Numbered from the stretch's first letter, positions 35,603 through 44,922 are shown. The stretch is DNA of 64,000 nt from Nostoc sp. CENA543 (GCF_002896875.1 NZ_CP023278.1:1488001-1552000), one strand, 5' to 3'. Notes: generated by a model from the sequence alone, not told the origin. A program made the numbers and translations.

Positions 35603-37015
35603 ATGCCAACTTTGCGTCCACAAGATACAGATATTACATCACCAGCACAACAATTTCACCAAGAAAATATTGACCTGAAATTAATTGTAGAAGGAATTGC
35701 TGCTCAAGTTGGGGAAGCATTCTTTCAAGCTTGCGCTCATTATTTGGCAGAGGTACTCCAAATACAGTATGCCTTGATTGCAGAATTTGTGGATTATGAG
35801 CAACCACGCGCTAGAGTGTTGGCATTTTGGGCAGGAGAAGACTTTGGCCCCAATTTTGAATACGATCTGGCTGGAACTCCTTGCGGTGTTCTTTATCAAG
35901 AAGGTCTTCAGATTTACCCTCAGTGTATCCAACAAAAATTTCCTGAAGACTTAGATTTAGTGACTTTGTGTGCAGAAAGTTATTTGGGAGTACCAATTTT
36001 AGATCCTCAAGGTAAACCTTTGGGACATATAGCTGGCTTGCACACCAAACCATTAGAACGTACTTACGAAGAACAAGAATCTATATTAAAAATTTTTGCT
36101 GCTCGTTCAGCCGCAGAAATTGAGCGTCTGTTAGCTGAAAAGGCTCTAAAACAACAAAACATTTACCTGGAAAAAACTCTTAAACAGTTACGAACAACCC
36201 AAGCTCAACTGATTCAAGCAGAAAGAATGTCTAGTTTGGGTAATTTGGTTGCAGGTATTGCTCACGAAATCAATAATCCCATTGGGTTCATTTATAGCAA
36301 TATTACCCATACTAAAGAATCTCTCAATGTTCTTTTGGAACTGATTGCAGCTTATCAAGCAGAATACCCCCATCCTTCTGATTCACTCCAGGAAAAAATT
36401 GCAGAAGCTGACCTAGAATTCTTACAAAAAGATGCTGCAAAAATGCTGAATTCTATGGCGGCGGGAAGTGAGAGAATTCGGGATATTGTCCTCAGTTTAC
36501 GCAATTTTTCTCGTTTGGATGAAGCGAATAAAAAACCTGTAGACTTGCAAGAAGGCATCGACAATACTTTGCTAATTCTACAGCATCGCTTACAGGGAAA
36601 TGAGACATTACTTGAAATCCAAGTGATGAAAGATTATCAACCACTACCTCAAGTTAACTGCTATGCTAGTCAACTCAATCAGGTATTCATGAACATTTTA
36701 AATAATGCCATTGATGCCTTGAGGTCTGATAATAATCAAACTTTGCAACCAGTTATTACCATAAAAACAGAAGTTGTTACTGCAAAAGATGCCGTCAGAA
36801 TTTCCATTATTGATAATGGTATGGGCATAGATGAGGTAACTTTGTCTCAAATTTTTGATCCTTTCTTCACCACTAAACCCGTCGGTTCTGGTACTGGTTT
36901 AGGACTGTCTATCAGTTATCAAATTGTAGTGGAACAACATGGAGGGAAGTTAAATTGTATTTCTGCTCTAGGAAAAGGTGCGATTTTTCAGATAGAAATC
37001 CCTCTTTTAGTATGA
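35603..37015 (+). CDS. GAF-domain histidine kinase
   Basis: A 470-residue soluble sensor kinase. An N-terminal GAF domain (about 35-190) includes CAHYLAEVLQIQYALIAEF, AGTPCGVLYQEGLQIYP and SYLGVPILDPQGKPLGHI. A coiled coil leads to the HisKA box AGIAHEINNPIGFIYSN, typical of the HEINNP kinase subgroup, and to HATPase motifs NNAIDAL, DNGMGIDEVTLSQIFDPFFTT and GTGLGLSISYQIV. The GAF lacks a bilin-binding cysteine context, so it is not called a photoreceptor. ATG 35603 (MPTLRPQDTD) is preferred; ATG 35561 in frame would add a hydrophobic stretch with no conservation expected. No regulator gene follows. Confidence 0.88.
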   Translation: MPTLRPQDTDITSPAQQFHQENIDLKLIVEGIAAQVGEAFFQACAHYLAEVLQIQYALIAEFVDYEQPRARVLAFWAGEDFGPNFEYDLAGTPCGVLYQEGLQIYPQCIQQKFPEDLDLVTLCAESYLGVPILDPQGKPLGHIAGLHTKPLERTYEEQESILKIFAARSAAEIERLLAEKALKQQNIYLEKTLKQLRTTQAQLIQAERMSSLGNLVAGIAHEINNPIGFIYSNITHTKESLNVLLELIAAYQAEYPHPSDSLQEKIAEADLEFLQKDAAKMLNSMAAGSERIRDIVLSLRNFSRLDEANKKPVDLQEGIDNTLLILQHRLQGNETLLEIQVMKDYQPLPQVNCYASQLNQVFMNILNNAIDALRSDNNQTLQPVITIKTEVVTAKDAVRISIIDNGMGIDEVTLSQIFDPFFTTKPVGSGTGLGLSISYQIVVEQHGGKLNCISALGKGAIFQIEIPLLV

Positions 37016-37083
37016 ATTATCCCCAATAAAGCTACACCTAGATAGTAGGGGCAGGGGAAGAATTATCTGGATTTAGAGAAACA

Positions 37084-37118
37084 TAAAAAAAATCAGATGG
37101 GTATTACCCACCTGATTT
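37084..37118 (-). terminator. Rho-independent terminator of guaA
   Basis: On the minus strand the stem AAATCAGGTGGGTA / TACCCATCTGATTT is followed directly by a run of eight T bases (the A run at 37085-37092 on the given strand). It lies 47 bases after the guaA stop. Confidence 0.8.
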
Positions 37119-37164
37119 AATTACCTGTCAATTTAAAGGAAAAATCCACAAGCGAAATTGCTAA

Positions 37165-38787
37165 TCATTCCCATTCAATAGTTCCAGGTGGCTTAGAGGT
37201 GATATCAAACACCACACGATTCACACCTTTGACTTCATTGACAATGCGGTTAGAAATGACTTCCAGCACATCGTAAGGCACACGCGCCCAATCTGCTGTC
37301 ATGCCGTCTTCACTCTTGACAATCCGTAGCACAATGGGGTAAGCATAGGTGCGTTGATCACCCATGACACCGACACTGCGAATAGGTAACAAGACTGCAA
37401 AGGCTTGCCAGTATTCATGGTACAAGCCGCGTTGATTAATTTCTTGGCGGACAATCAAGTCAGCATCCCGCAGAATATTCAAACGTTCGGCTGTGACTTC
37501 ACCCAAAATGCGAATTGCTAAACCAGGGCCGGGGAAAGGTTGGCGTTGAACAATTTCTTCTGGTAAACCGATGGAACGGCCGACTTTACGGACTTCATCT
37601 TTAAATAGTTTCCGCAGAGGTTCGACTAACTTGAACCGTAAATCTTTGGGTAAACCACCGACGTTATGATGGCTCTTGATTTTCACTGCTACCCGTTCGC
37701 CAGTATTAGGGTCAACGTTGGTATCAGCAGATTCAATTACGTCTGGATAAAGAGTTCCCTGTGCAAGATAGTCGAAGGGGCCAAGGCGTTTGGATGTTTC
37801 TTCAAATGTCCGAATAAATTCGTGACCGATGCGACGGCGTTTTTCTTCTGGGTCTGTCACTCCCTCCATCATTTTCAGGAAGCGATCGCGCGCGTTAACA
37901 TACTCCACAGGAATGTGAAATTGCTCTTGGAATAACTTCACCAACCTCTCAGGCTCATACTTCCGCATAAAGCCTTGGTCGATAAATACGCAAGTGAGTT
38001 GATCACCGATAGCTTTATGCAGTAAGAAAGCTAAGGTCGAAGAGTCCACCCCACCAGATAAAGCCAATAGTACACGTTTATCGCCCACTTTCGCCCGAAT
38101 TTCTCGAATTGCTTCTTCTACGAAGGCAGCTGTTGTCCAGGTGGGTTCACATTCGCAGATATGGTAAACAAAATTGCGAATTAGGGCTAAACCGCCGATG
38201 GAATGGACAACTTCTGGATGGAACTGTACACCATAGAGTTTTTGCTCGTGGTGAGCGATCGCTGCACAAGGTGTATTCTCAGTATGGGCTAAAATCTCAA
38301 ACCCTGGAGGCATTTGTGTAACTGAATCCCCATGACTCATCCACATGGTTGTGCCATCTTCGACGTTAGTTAATAAGTCTGTAGGGTCATCAATATACAG
38401 TGAAGCTTTACCGTATTCACCCCGGTCAGCTTTGGCAACTTCGCCACCCAGTTGATTCACCATCAACTGCATACCGTAGCATACACCCAAAATGGGAATA
38501 CCTAAATGCCAGATTTCTGGGTCACAATGGGGCGCACCATCACTGTAAACTGAGTTGGGGCCGCCAGACAGGATAATTCCTTTGGGGTTGAGTTTTCTTA
38601 ACTGTTCGGCGGGGGTGCGATAAGAGAGAACTTCAGAGTATACTTGAGTTTCGCGAATGCGTCGGGCAATTAGTTCAGAATACTGAGAACCAAAGTCTAA
38701 AATGACGATAATTTGACGCTCAAGCCGCCCAAACTCTTCTACTGCTTGAGGGGCTTGTTCGGTTGGTAGAGTCACCACTGTATTCAT
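37165..38787 (-). CDS. guaA: GMP synthase (glutamine-hydrolysing) GuaA
   Basis: A 540-residue enzyme converting XMP to GMP with ATP and glutamine. The glutaminase domain has the triad C103 ([10 protein letters not shown]), H190 and E192 ([10 protein letters not shown]). The ATP pyrophosphatase domain carries the P-loop SGGVDSS (244-250), and the dimerisation domain ends with [20 protein letters not shown]. All motifs are intact and the length is standard. The first 24 residues ([24 protein letters not shown]) precede the domain and are the usual cyanobacterial leader. A strong terminator follows. The gene is monocistronic: the next minus-strand gene upstream is cbiD, 218 bases away. Confidence 0.96.
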   Translation of the reverse strand: MNTVVTLPTEQAPQAVEEFGRLERQIIVILDFGSQYSELIARRIRETQVYSEVLSYRTPAEQLRKLNPKGIILSGGPNSVYSDGAPHCDPEIWHLGIPILGVCYGMQLMVNQLGGEVAKADRGEYGKASLYIDDPTDLLTNVEDGTTMWMSHGDSVTQMPPGFEILAHTENTPCAAIAHHEQKLYGVQFHPEVVHSIGGLALIRNFVYHICECEPTWTTAAFVEEAIREIRAKVGDKRVLLALSGGVDSSTLAFLLHKAIGDQLTCVFIDQGFMRKYEPERLVKLFQEQFHIPVEYVNARDRFLKMMEGVTDPEEKRRRIGHEFIRTFEETSKRLGPFDYLAQGTLYPDVIESADTNVDPNTGERVAVKIKSHHNVGGLPKDLRFKLVEPLRKLFKDEVRKVGRSIGLPEEIVQRQPFPGPGLAIRILGEVTAERLNILRDADLIVRQEINQRGLYHEYWQAFAVLLPIRSVGVMGDQRTYAYPIVLRIVKSEDGMTADWARVPYDVLEVISNRIVNEVKGVNRVVFDITSKPPGTIEWE

Positions 38788-39005
38788 AATGGAAGGTGCA
38801 ACTTTAGAAGTAGATGATTGCTCTCGTGTTTAGATGTACGGTCTTGCTGCCTGATAAGTCAGCAAAGGATAGAGTGATTAATCACAAACGCCATATAATA
38901 GACGCTTGTTAGGCGGATATAGGACGTATTAAAAGGTATAAATTACCTTAGAGAGCTTACTGAAAAAGTTATTTATTGGAATTATTTATGATTATTCATA
39001 ATAAG

Positions 39006-40121
39006 TTAACATAAATTTCCAATTAAGTTACAAGCAGTTTTGCTCTTGATGATAATTTTACGGCTGCGATCAAAGAGAATTGAGCCACAGACTGTGTTTC
39101 GAGTATTATCAGTCCGATGACTTTGGAGATATTCTTGGCAGCGAGCATCGATGGTGTTAGCGATCGCACTATAAACTTGATTTACCCAATCACTGCCTGT
39201 AGCCTGATCTAAGCTTCTTAAATGTGTCAGTGCGGCTTCCGCAGTCGGAGAATGAAACACCACTTCGAGATGTTGTTGATCTAATCCCGCCAAAGCACAA
39301 TGGCTAGTTAAAACTTCCCTGCGTCCATCGGCTAAGTGATGGTGAGTGTGAAAAATCCCGCCAGCCAACTTCAGCAACTTCCCGTGATAGCCGAACAATA
39401 AGATTTCCTTAACACCCAGAAGCTCTGCTTCCACTAACATTGCTCCTAACCAATTAGCAGTTTTTACCAATTTATCAGGGTTAATACCGATTTTGGGTGC
39501 TAAATCTAAGCCGTTCTCGCCAATACAAAAGACTAAACTACTAAACTGACTCGCTTTTTGTTGCAACGTTGTGCGAAAAGTATCTAATTGCTCAGGTGTA
39601 CTCAGGGGTTGAGAAATTCCTGATGTTCCTAATAGAGAAAGTCCTTCAACCACACCAAAGGCAGCATTAGAAGTACGCAAAGCCAGCGATCGCCCCTCTG
39701 GTAAGATAATTGTGACCGTGATTTTTTCTGTAGGTACAAGCAGTCGAGATAAGTTTTCTCGCATCAACTGCCGCGCATAACCATAAATTGCTGGATGATT
39801 CTCGGCGTTGACTTGTTTACCAATTCCCTCCCCACCGCGAATAGTGACTTGTTCCTCCCCAACCCCTCCCCACTCCACCAACGCCCAAACGGGGGTATTT
39901 TTAGTCAAATCCAGATTATCACCAGGATCAGAGCGAGTAATAGCCAAAGCCATCTGCTCAGATAATCCAGTCACTTGTTCGATAGGAATTTCTGCAATTT
40001 GTGCAGGTGTAATCAAGTCAACTGCTACCACTGCCAAAGGTTGACGCTCACGCAACCAACGTAAAGCCGCCACAGCCGCAGCACAAGCAAAAACAGGTAA
40101 GGTGTATCCAGAACGGGTCAT
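39006..40121 (-). CDS. cbiD: Cobalt-precorrin-5B (C1)-methyltransferase CbiD
   Basis: A 371-residue cobalamin biosynthesis enzyme for the early-cobalt (anaerobic) route. The N-terminus MTRSGYTLPVFACAAAVAALRWL is the cyanobacterial form of the CbiD start, and VEGLSLLGTSGISQPLSTPEQLDTFRTTL is the conserved central block. KEILLFGYHGKLLKLAGGIFHTHHHLADGRREV is another signature region. It is isolated from other cob genes, as is normal in cyanobacteria; cobO lies 10 kb away. The ATG is embedded in a heptamer repeat (GACTAATGACCCG), with the array continuing upstream and no Shine-Dalgarno sequence. The last 15 residues look unconserved (KIIIKSKTACNLIGNLC). Confidence 0.9.
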   Translation of the reverse strand: MTRSGYTLPVFACAAAVAALRWLRERQPLAVVAVDLITPAQIAEIPIEQVTGLSEQMALAITRSDPGDNLDLTKNTPVWALVEWGGVGEEQVTIRGGEGIGKQVNAENHPAIYGYARQLMRENLSRLLVPTEKITVTIILPEGRSLALRTSNAAFGVVEGLSLLGTSGISQPLSTPEQLDTFRTTLQQKASQFSSLVFCIGENGLDLAPKIGINPDKLVKTANWLGAMLVEAELLGVKEILLFGYHGKLLKLAGGIFHTHHHLADGRREVLTSHCALAGLDQQHLEVVFHSPTAEAALTHLRSLDQATGSDWVNQVYSAIANTIDARCQEYLQSHRTDNTRNTVCGSILFDRSRKIIIKSKTACNLIGNLC

Positions 40122-40210
40122 TAGTCAATAGTCAATAGTCAATAGTCATTAGTCATTAGTCATTAGTTTTTGCTACCTTGTCCCCAGTCCCCAGTCCCCA
40201 GTCCCCAGCC
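40118..40210. repeat. Heptamer repeats upstream of cbiD
   Basis: TTAGTCA/ATAGTCA heptamers (40118-40166), beginning in the cbiD start codon, are followed by four CCCCAGT heptamers (40181-40210) that reach the stop of the next gene upstream. The entire intergenic space is repeat. Confidence 0.9.
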
Positions 40211-40212
40211 CC

Positions 40213-40638
40213 CTATACTCCCACTTCCGCGAGCAAATTCTGCATTGCTTCCCAAGAAATTTGTCTTTCGATGTAACGGGGAGCTTCGGGATTATAGGGG
40301 CTGGCGATGCGGTCAATGTTGATAATTGTTGCCTCATCTGGGATAACTGGAATTTCAGGGTCAAAAGCAGTAGGACGCATTAAGGAACTGGAAAATCCTT
40401 TGAAAATCGCTACTTTATCTTGCTCATCAGCAATTTCCACTGTCACAAGTAAGACTTCTTGCGGACGTTTGATTGTGTATTGTTCTAGTCGCTTACCAAT
40501 GGAACTCATACCATTTTGGATTTTAGATTTTAGATTTTGCGGAAAGTTCTGTAGGCGGGTTTCCCGCCGTAGGAAACCTTCCAAGACGGATTGTGGAATG
40601 CTTTGCTGGGAGCTTTTGAGAAATACATTTGTAGCCAT
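40213..40638 (-). CDS. Conserved cyanobacterial/plastid protein of unknown function (possibly DUF7734)
   Basis: A 141-residue protein. The conserved core EQYTIKRPQEVLLVTVEI, AIFKGFSSSLMRPTAFDPEIPVIP and INIDRIASPYNPEAPRYIER is familiar from a small family in cyanobacteria and plastids, possibly DUF7734; function unknown. Residues about 24-43 are encoded by two repeats that elsewhere fill spacers: a GGCGGG-TTT-CCCGCC palindrome (40554-40568) and AAAATCTAAAATC units (about 40513-40539), giving the peptide QNLKSKIQN. The core after residue 46 is unaffected. The ATG at 40638 is the only good start. cbiD follows 91 bases downstream on the same strand. Confidence 0.65.
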   Translation of the reverse strand: MATNVFLKSSQQSIPQSVLEGFLRRETRLQNFPQNLKSKIQNGMSSIGKRLEQYTIKRPQEVLLVTVEIADEQDKVAIFKGFSSSLMRPTAFDPEIPVIPDEATIINIDRIASPYNPEAPRYIERQISWEAMQNLLAEVGV

Positions 40639-40669
40639 CTTTTTTCAAATCGGTATCATTTTGAAAACT

Positions 40670-40798
40670 TTACTTACCACTCCTAACTCAGCACTTACCA
40701 CTCAGCACTTACCACTCAGCACTCACCACTCCTAACTCAGCACTCACCACGGGCTAAACGCCCCGCTTCCGCTAACAGCACTCACCACTCATCACTGT
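40670..40798. repeat. CAGCACT-type heptamers with a GCTAAACGCC element
   Basis: Heptamers of the CAGCACTTACCACT and CACCACTCCTAACT type are interrupted at 40752-40784 by a 33-base dispersed element that reads GGCTAAACGCCCCGCTTCCG and then CTAACAGCACTCA. The same element occurs at 43662, 43760 and, inverted, at 49036. Confidence 0.85.
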
Positions 40799-41395
40799 TT
40801 ACTGCGGTGTAGCCGAGCGTCCCTGCTTGCCTAGTTTCACGACGACAAAGTAGCTTAAATAAAGCACGTAAACTATTAAGCCGACTATGCCCAAAAAACC
40901 GAGAAAAGCGTGTTTACTATTGTAATGAAACCAGTTTTTAAACATTAATGGGGCTTCAAACCAAACGAGACATTCGGGGGTTTTAATGGCAGTGCTAGAA
41001 AAAGCACAACCCAAAAAAGGTACAAATGCGATCGCGCCTAATAAGCAATAAACTGTTACAGCCCACCGCCAAGAAGTGAAAGTTAACTTTAAGGGTGTAC
41101 TAGGTAAATATTCAATTTCATCATTGAGATCCACCCAAAACCACAACGAAAGGGGAATCAATATCAACCCAACCAACCCAGACACAAAACTAACTGGATA
41201 CTGGGCAATCATCAAATACGTTGTAATTGCCAGCAAACTAGAGATTCGCCAATAAATCATTAACAGTCTTTGTATCCCTTCTACCTTTTGAACATAAGCC
41301 CATGTCAAGATAATTAAGGGAATCAAAACTAGAAATAAAAGTGCCAATCGGTAGTCAATCCAGACAAACTGGCGAAACCAAACGTTATTTTGCAT
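40799..41395 (-). CDS. DUF3177 family membrane protein
   Basis: A 198-residue integral membrane protein of the cyanobacterial DUF3177 family. The N-terminal WFRQFVWIDYRLALLFLVLIPLIILTWAY is typical. Five further hydrophobic stretches follow, including GLVGLILIPLSLWFWVDLNDEI and FLGFLGIVGLIVYVLYLSYF. FHYNSKHAFLGFLGIVGLIVY near the C-terminus is strongly family-like. Function is unknown. I start at ATG 41395 (MQNNVWFRQFVW); an in-frame start nine codons upstream is possible. The stop codon is followed by the heptamer-repeat spacer. Confidence 0.8.
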   Translation of the reverse strand: MQNNVWFRQFVWIDYRLALLFLVLIPLIILTWAYVQKVEGIQRLLMIYWRISSLLAITTYLMIAQYPVSFVSGLVGLILIPLSLWFWVDLNDEIEYLPSTPLKLTFTSWRWAVTVYCLLGAIAFVPFLGCAFSSTAIKTPECLVWFEAPLMFKNWFHYNSKHAFLGFLGIVGLIVYVLYLSYFVVVKLGKQGRSATPQ

Positions 41396-41814
41396 AGTTC
41401 CTATTAAACGCTCACGAATCAATATATTGCATTAACTATATTCGTAATTTGTGGGTTTTAGGGTGTAGGGTTTTAGGGGGAGACAAGGTAAACAAGGGAA
41501 ACAGATTTTGAATTTTGAATTTTGTAGCTTGCTTCCCGTAGGGTATTTTGAATTGATTTGCCCCATGCCCAACAGAAAAAAACAAGCAACTCACAGACTA
41601 TGAGAACGAATATTTTGCACCTACTGTAGCAAATTTAAGTAGACTAGCTGAGTCTACAATATTGCTGCCAGCGTAGTACGCTGATTAATTCCCTGTTTTT
41701 TTAGCTTTTAGTGCTAGATAATTTATTTCAGGGCTGGGCGTACAAACAGGTGCAAAAAAGTCCTCACAAATTCCGGTTGCTTGTCGATGCTAGTCAAAAT
41801 GCCAGATTTAGACT
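41396..41814. other. Spacer between cp12 and DUF3177 genes
   Basis: About 420 bases. It holds GGGTGTAGGG units near 41460, an ATTTTGAATTTTGAATTTTG run near 41511-41525, and the string GTAGCTTGCTTCCCGTAGGG (41525-41544) inserted within that run. No gene is supported and no cp12 terminator hairpin is obvious. Confidence 0.5.
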
Positions 41815-42051
41815 CTATTCGTCATAAAGACGGCACTCATCAGCCTCTGGGTTGTCGTCACAGTATTTTTCAAAAGCAGTTTTTGGTTTGTTTTGGCGTT
41901 GGTGGGAGGCTTCAGCTTGCAGTTCTTCTACAGCATCCCAAGCCGCAGCACACTCTGCGGAGTTGCTACCGGAAATGTCACAGATAGCACGAGCTTGTTC
42001 TACTTCTTGTTCAATTTTTTCTTCAATGTTGTTTGTTTGAGTATCAGTCAT
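41815..42051 (-). CDS. cp12: CP12 Calvin cycle regulator
   Basis: A 78-residue, highly acidic, largely disordered protein that bridges glyceraldehyde-3-phosphate dehydrogenase and phosphoribulokinase in the dark, switching off the Calvin cycle. Both redox pairs are present: C24/C34 and C64/C73 (KYCDDNPEADECRLYDE). The core motif AWDAVEEL lies at 37-44. The C-terminal pair binds GAPDH, the N-terminal pair phosphoribulokinase. The ATG precedes MTDTQTNNIEEKIEQEVEQAR. It is monocistronic, with its promoter in the divergent spacer that also serves the FIST gene. Confidence 0.96.
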   Translation of the reverse strand: MTDTQTNNIEEKIEQEVEQARAICDISGSNSAECAAAWDAVEELQAEASHQRQNKPKTAFEKYCDDNPEADECRLYDE

Positions 42052-42395
42052 CGTTTTGGTCTCGTTGTGTGATTTTACTACTGGTATGGAGGAGTTGCAA
42101 AAATTGCTATTGTTGTGTTTTATCGATAACTATTGTACCGAATGAATGGATGCACCTGCTTGTATAGTTTGATGTATCGATAACAATTACAACAATCTGC
42201 GAAAAATACACTAAAATATCGTTGATCTTTTAAGATTTTATAGAGCAGTAAGGTAAAAATCCAACAATACACTATGATCTAGTGCAGATTGGTCAAAATA
42301 CTACAACCATAGTCCTAAGTGAGTTGGCTGCAAAGTCCACATAGCAAGGACAACTCAAAACTATCGACCACACAAACAAAAGCAGCCCTAAACAC
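42052..42395. promoter_or_regulatory. Divergent promoter region of cp12 and the FIST gene with a TATCGATAAC direct repeat
   Basis: The spacer holds TATCGATAACTATTG at 42121-42135 and TATCGATAACAATTA at 42175-42189, two near-identical sites 54 bases apart, about five helical turns. Each contains the palindrome TATCGATA. Position 70-140 bases upstream of cp12 fits a regulator site. No gene is present. Confidence 0.45.
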
Positions 42396-43625
42396 ATGGC
42401 AGATCAAATGCAATGGGTAAATGCCCTATCAACCCGTCCTTCCCTAGAAGCAGCAATAGCAGATGTGGTACAACGCACCGTTTCATCGTTAACTGCACCT
42501 GCGGATTTAGGGTTGGTGTTTATTTCTGCGGCATTTGCCAGTGAATATTCTAGGGTTTTACCTTTGTTAGCCGAAAAATTGTCTGTACCTGTCTTAGTTG
42601 GTTGTAGTGGGGGTGGGGTAATTGGTACTACCCTGGAGGGAGAAACCCAAGAATTGGAAGCAGAACCAGCTTTAAGCTTAACTTTGGCTCACTTACCAGG
42701 GGTGAATTTACAAGTTTTTCATGTGACGGCTGAAGATTTACCAGATTTAGATAGTTCTCCTGATGCTTGGATTAACTTGATTGGTGTGCAATCGTCACCA
42801 AAACCGGAGTTTGTTTTACTTTCTAGTGCTTTTTCTTCGGGTGTGAACGATTTATTACAGGGATTAGATTTTGCTTATCCTGGTTCAGTAATTGTGGGTG
42901 GACAGGCGAGTTCAGGGGGTTTTGGTGGTCGTCTGGCTTTATTTGCCCATGATACAAAAGGGGGAATTGACCAACGTTTATATCGTGAAGGGACTGTGGG
43001 TTTGGCTTTAAGTGGCAATATTATTTTAGAGACGATTGTGGCACAAGGATGTAAACCGATTGGTAAGCCACTACAAGTCACCAAAGCCGAACGCAATATT
43101 ATTTTGGAAATAGATGAGCAAGTACCTTTGGTAGTGCTGCGAGATTTGATTGCTAGCCTGAGTGAAAAAGAACGGACTTTAGCACAGCATTCGCTATTTG
43201 TTGGGGTAGCGATGGATGAGTTTAAAATGTCTTTGCAGCAAGGTGATTTTTTAATTAGGACGATTTTAGGGGTAGATCCGTCTGGGGGCGCGATCGCAAT
43301 TGGGGATTTAGTTCGTCCCGGCCAACGTCTACAATTCCATCTTAGGGATGCTCAAGCCTCGGCTGAAGATTTAGAATTTCTTTTGGAGCGATATCAACAA
43401 CAATCAAGCTCAGATCATGCTGCTGTTGGTGCTTTGATGTTTGCTTGTGTAGGCCGTGGGGAGGGATTGTACGGCAAACCCAATTTTGATTCTGAGTTAT
43501 TTAAACGCTACGTTCCCAACATCCCCATTAGCGGCTTTTTCTGTGGTGGAGAAATCGGCCCCGTTGGTGGTAGAACTTTTTTACATGGTTATACTTCTGT
43601 CTTTGGGATTTGCCGACAAAGTTAG
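42396..43625 (+). CDS. FIST-domain signal transduction protein
   Basis: A 409-residue protein with the FIST N domain (about 25-220; LGLVFISAAFASEYSRVLPLLAEKL, VGCSGGGVIGTTLEGETQELE) and FIST C domain (about 225-395; ending MFACVGRGEGLYG, FDSELFKRYVPNIPISGFFCGGEIGP). FIST domains are predicted small-ligand sensors, possibly for amino acids, and often accompany chemotaxis or signalling modules; none adjoins here. The ATG at 42396 gives MADQMQWVNALS. The stop TAG lies inside the first TTAGTCA heptamer of a following array. Cofactor and ligand are unknown. Confidence 0.88.
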   Translation: MADQMQWVNALSTRPSLEAAIADVVQRTVSSLTAPADLGLVFISAAFASEYSRVLPLLAEKLSVPVLVGCSGGGVIGTTLEGETQELEAEPALSLTLAHLPGVNLQVFHVTAEDLPDLDSSPDAWINLIGVQSSPKPEFVLLSSAFSSGVNDLLQGLDFAYPGSVIVGGQASSGGFGGRLALFAHDTKGGIDQRLYREGTVGLALSGNIILETIVAQGCKPIGKPLQVTKAERNIILEIDEQVPLVVLRDLIASLSEKERTLAQHSLFVGVAMDEFKMSLQQGDFLIRTILGVDPSGGAIAIGDLVRPGQRLQFHLRDAQASAEDLEFLLERYQQQSSSDHAAVGALMFACVGRGEGLYGKPNFDSELFKRYVPNIPISGFFCGGEIGPVGGRTFLHGYTSVFGICRQS

Positions 43626-43812
43626 TCATTAGTCATTAGTCATTAGTCATTAGTCAGCACCGGCTAAACGCCGCGCTACCGCTAACAGCACTCAAATCAA
43701 TTCAAAATTCAAAATTAAAGAATTGATTACTCATTACTCATTACTCAGAACTCAGCACCGGCTAAACGCCGCGCTACCGCTAACAGCACTCAGCACTCAG
43801 CACTCATTACTC
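43623..43812. repeat. Heptamer arrays with two copies of the GCTAAACGCC element
   Basis: TTAGTCA heptamers (43623-43656) begin in the FIST stop codon. Two copies of the dispersed element GGCTAAACGCCGCGCTACCG (43662 and 43760) are each followed by CTAACAGCACTCA. ATTACTC and CAGCACT heptamers fill the rest and run into the stop codon of the phosphoesterase gene. Confidence 0.9.
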
Positions 43813-44922
43813 AGGATTCTTTTGTAACAGGAGTGTACTGTTATTATCTATGAAACTGGGAGTGCCAGTTTGAGCGATCGCGCTGTAGGTTTGAATGTAA
43901 TGGCGCACTTTGTGGGGAAAATTTGGATAATCTAATAAAGCATCTCCATCGGCAATGGTTGCCCAAAAGTCTCGCAAACTGGGAGCTAGTTCTTGGGCTT
44001 GGGTTTCTGGTAAATTTAATGGCGGTAATGTCAGTAATTTCATCAGGAAAGGAAAAGAGCGATCGCCCATCCACTGTTTTGATAAATGCTGCAAATCAGG
44101 GAAGTTAGGGACTGATTCCACTCGATGAGATAGTATTTGCAGCCACTCTTTCCCTTGTTGATCGCGATGAAACTCTAATACTCGATAAGGATGGGGATAA
44201 CTGACTAAAGAACCAGTGGTAATATCATATACACCATCATCACAGGCGACATCTTGAACGTGTAAATGGCCTGTAAATACTAAACTCACCCCATAACGTC
44301 GTAGTATCTGCAATAATTCAGGGGCATTCGCCAGCATATAGCGGTGTGCCATCGGATGACGTGATTGATGGGGTAAATGTTCAACTACGTTGTGATGTAC
44401 CATCACCAACACTAATTCATCTTTAGCTGCGGCTAGCACCTCTTCCAGCCATCTTAGCTGTTCATCATCTAAGCGTCCTATTTGTTCACCCTTTTGATTA
44501 AAACAGTTAGAATTTAAGCCAATTAATCGCACCCCTGGTAACAATTGTTGTGTGTAATACAGTTGATTAGTATTTTCATAACCAAACTTGCGATAATAAC
44601 GAGGGAAATCAGCCCAAGGAATAGATTGCTGATTGCCCATCAAAACTGGAACATCATGATTCCCAGGTACGACATAAGCCGGAAAAGGTAATCGAGATAG
44701 CCTTTTTTGTAACCATAGGTGATTTTCTGGCTCACCATGTTGTGTTAAGTCTCCTGGCAGTAAAATAAAATCTAAATTAAGTTCTGTTAAATGTTCAATA
44801 GCGCGTTCAAAAGCTGGAATACTAACTTCCACAAGATGAAATCGACTAGGATGATCCCAGATTGTGTGAGGAAGGGCGATATGTAAGTCGCTAACTACGG
44901 CAAAGCGAAAATTTAGCACCAT
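43807..44922 (-). CDS. Calcineurin-like metallophosphoesterase
   Basis: A 371-residue metallophosphoesterase. The metal ligands appear in order: VVSDLHI, LLPGDLTQHG, VVPGNHDVPVL, VMVHHNVVEH and VFTGHLHVQD. The CpdA/Icc-like arrangement suggests a nucleotide or cyclic nucleotide phosphodiesterase, but substrate cannot be read from sequence. The C-terminal 100 residues are an alpha-helical extension (FPDLQHLSKQWMGDRSFPFLMKLL) found in cyanobacterial relatives. The stop TAA and the final Glu codon lie within a GAGTAATG heptamer, so the last residues come from the repeat. Confidence 0.88.
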   Translation of the reverse strand: MVLNFRFAVVSDLHIALPHTIWDHPSRFHLVEVSIPAFERAIEHLTELNLDFILLPGDLTQHGEPENHLWLQKRLSRLPFPAYVVPGNHDVPVLMGNQQSIPWADFPRYYRKFGYENTNQLYYTQQLLPGVRLIGLNSNCFNQKGEQIGRLDDEQLRWLEEVLAAAKDELVLVMVHHNVVEHLPHQSRHPMAHRYMLANAPELLQILRRYGVSLVFTGHLHVQDVACDDGVYDITTGSLVSYPHPYRVLEFHRDQQGKEWLQILSHRVESVPNFPDLQHLSKQWMGDRSFPFLMKLLTLPPLNLPETQAQELAPSLRDFWATIADGDALLDYPNFPHKVRHYIQTYSAIAQTGTPSFIDNNSTLLLQKNPE

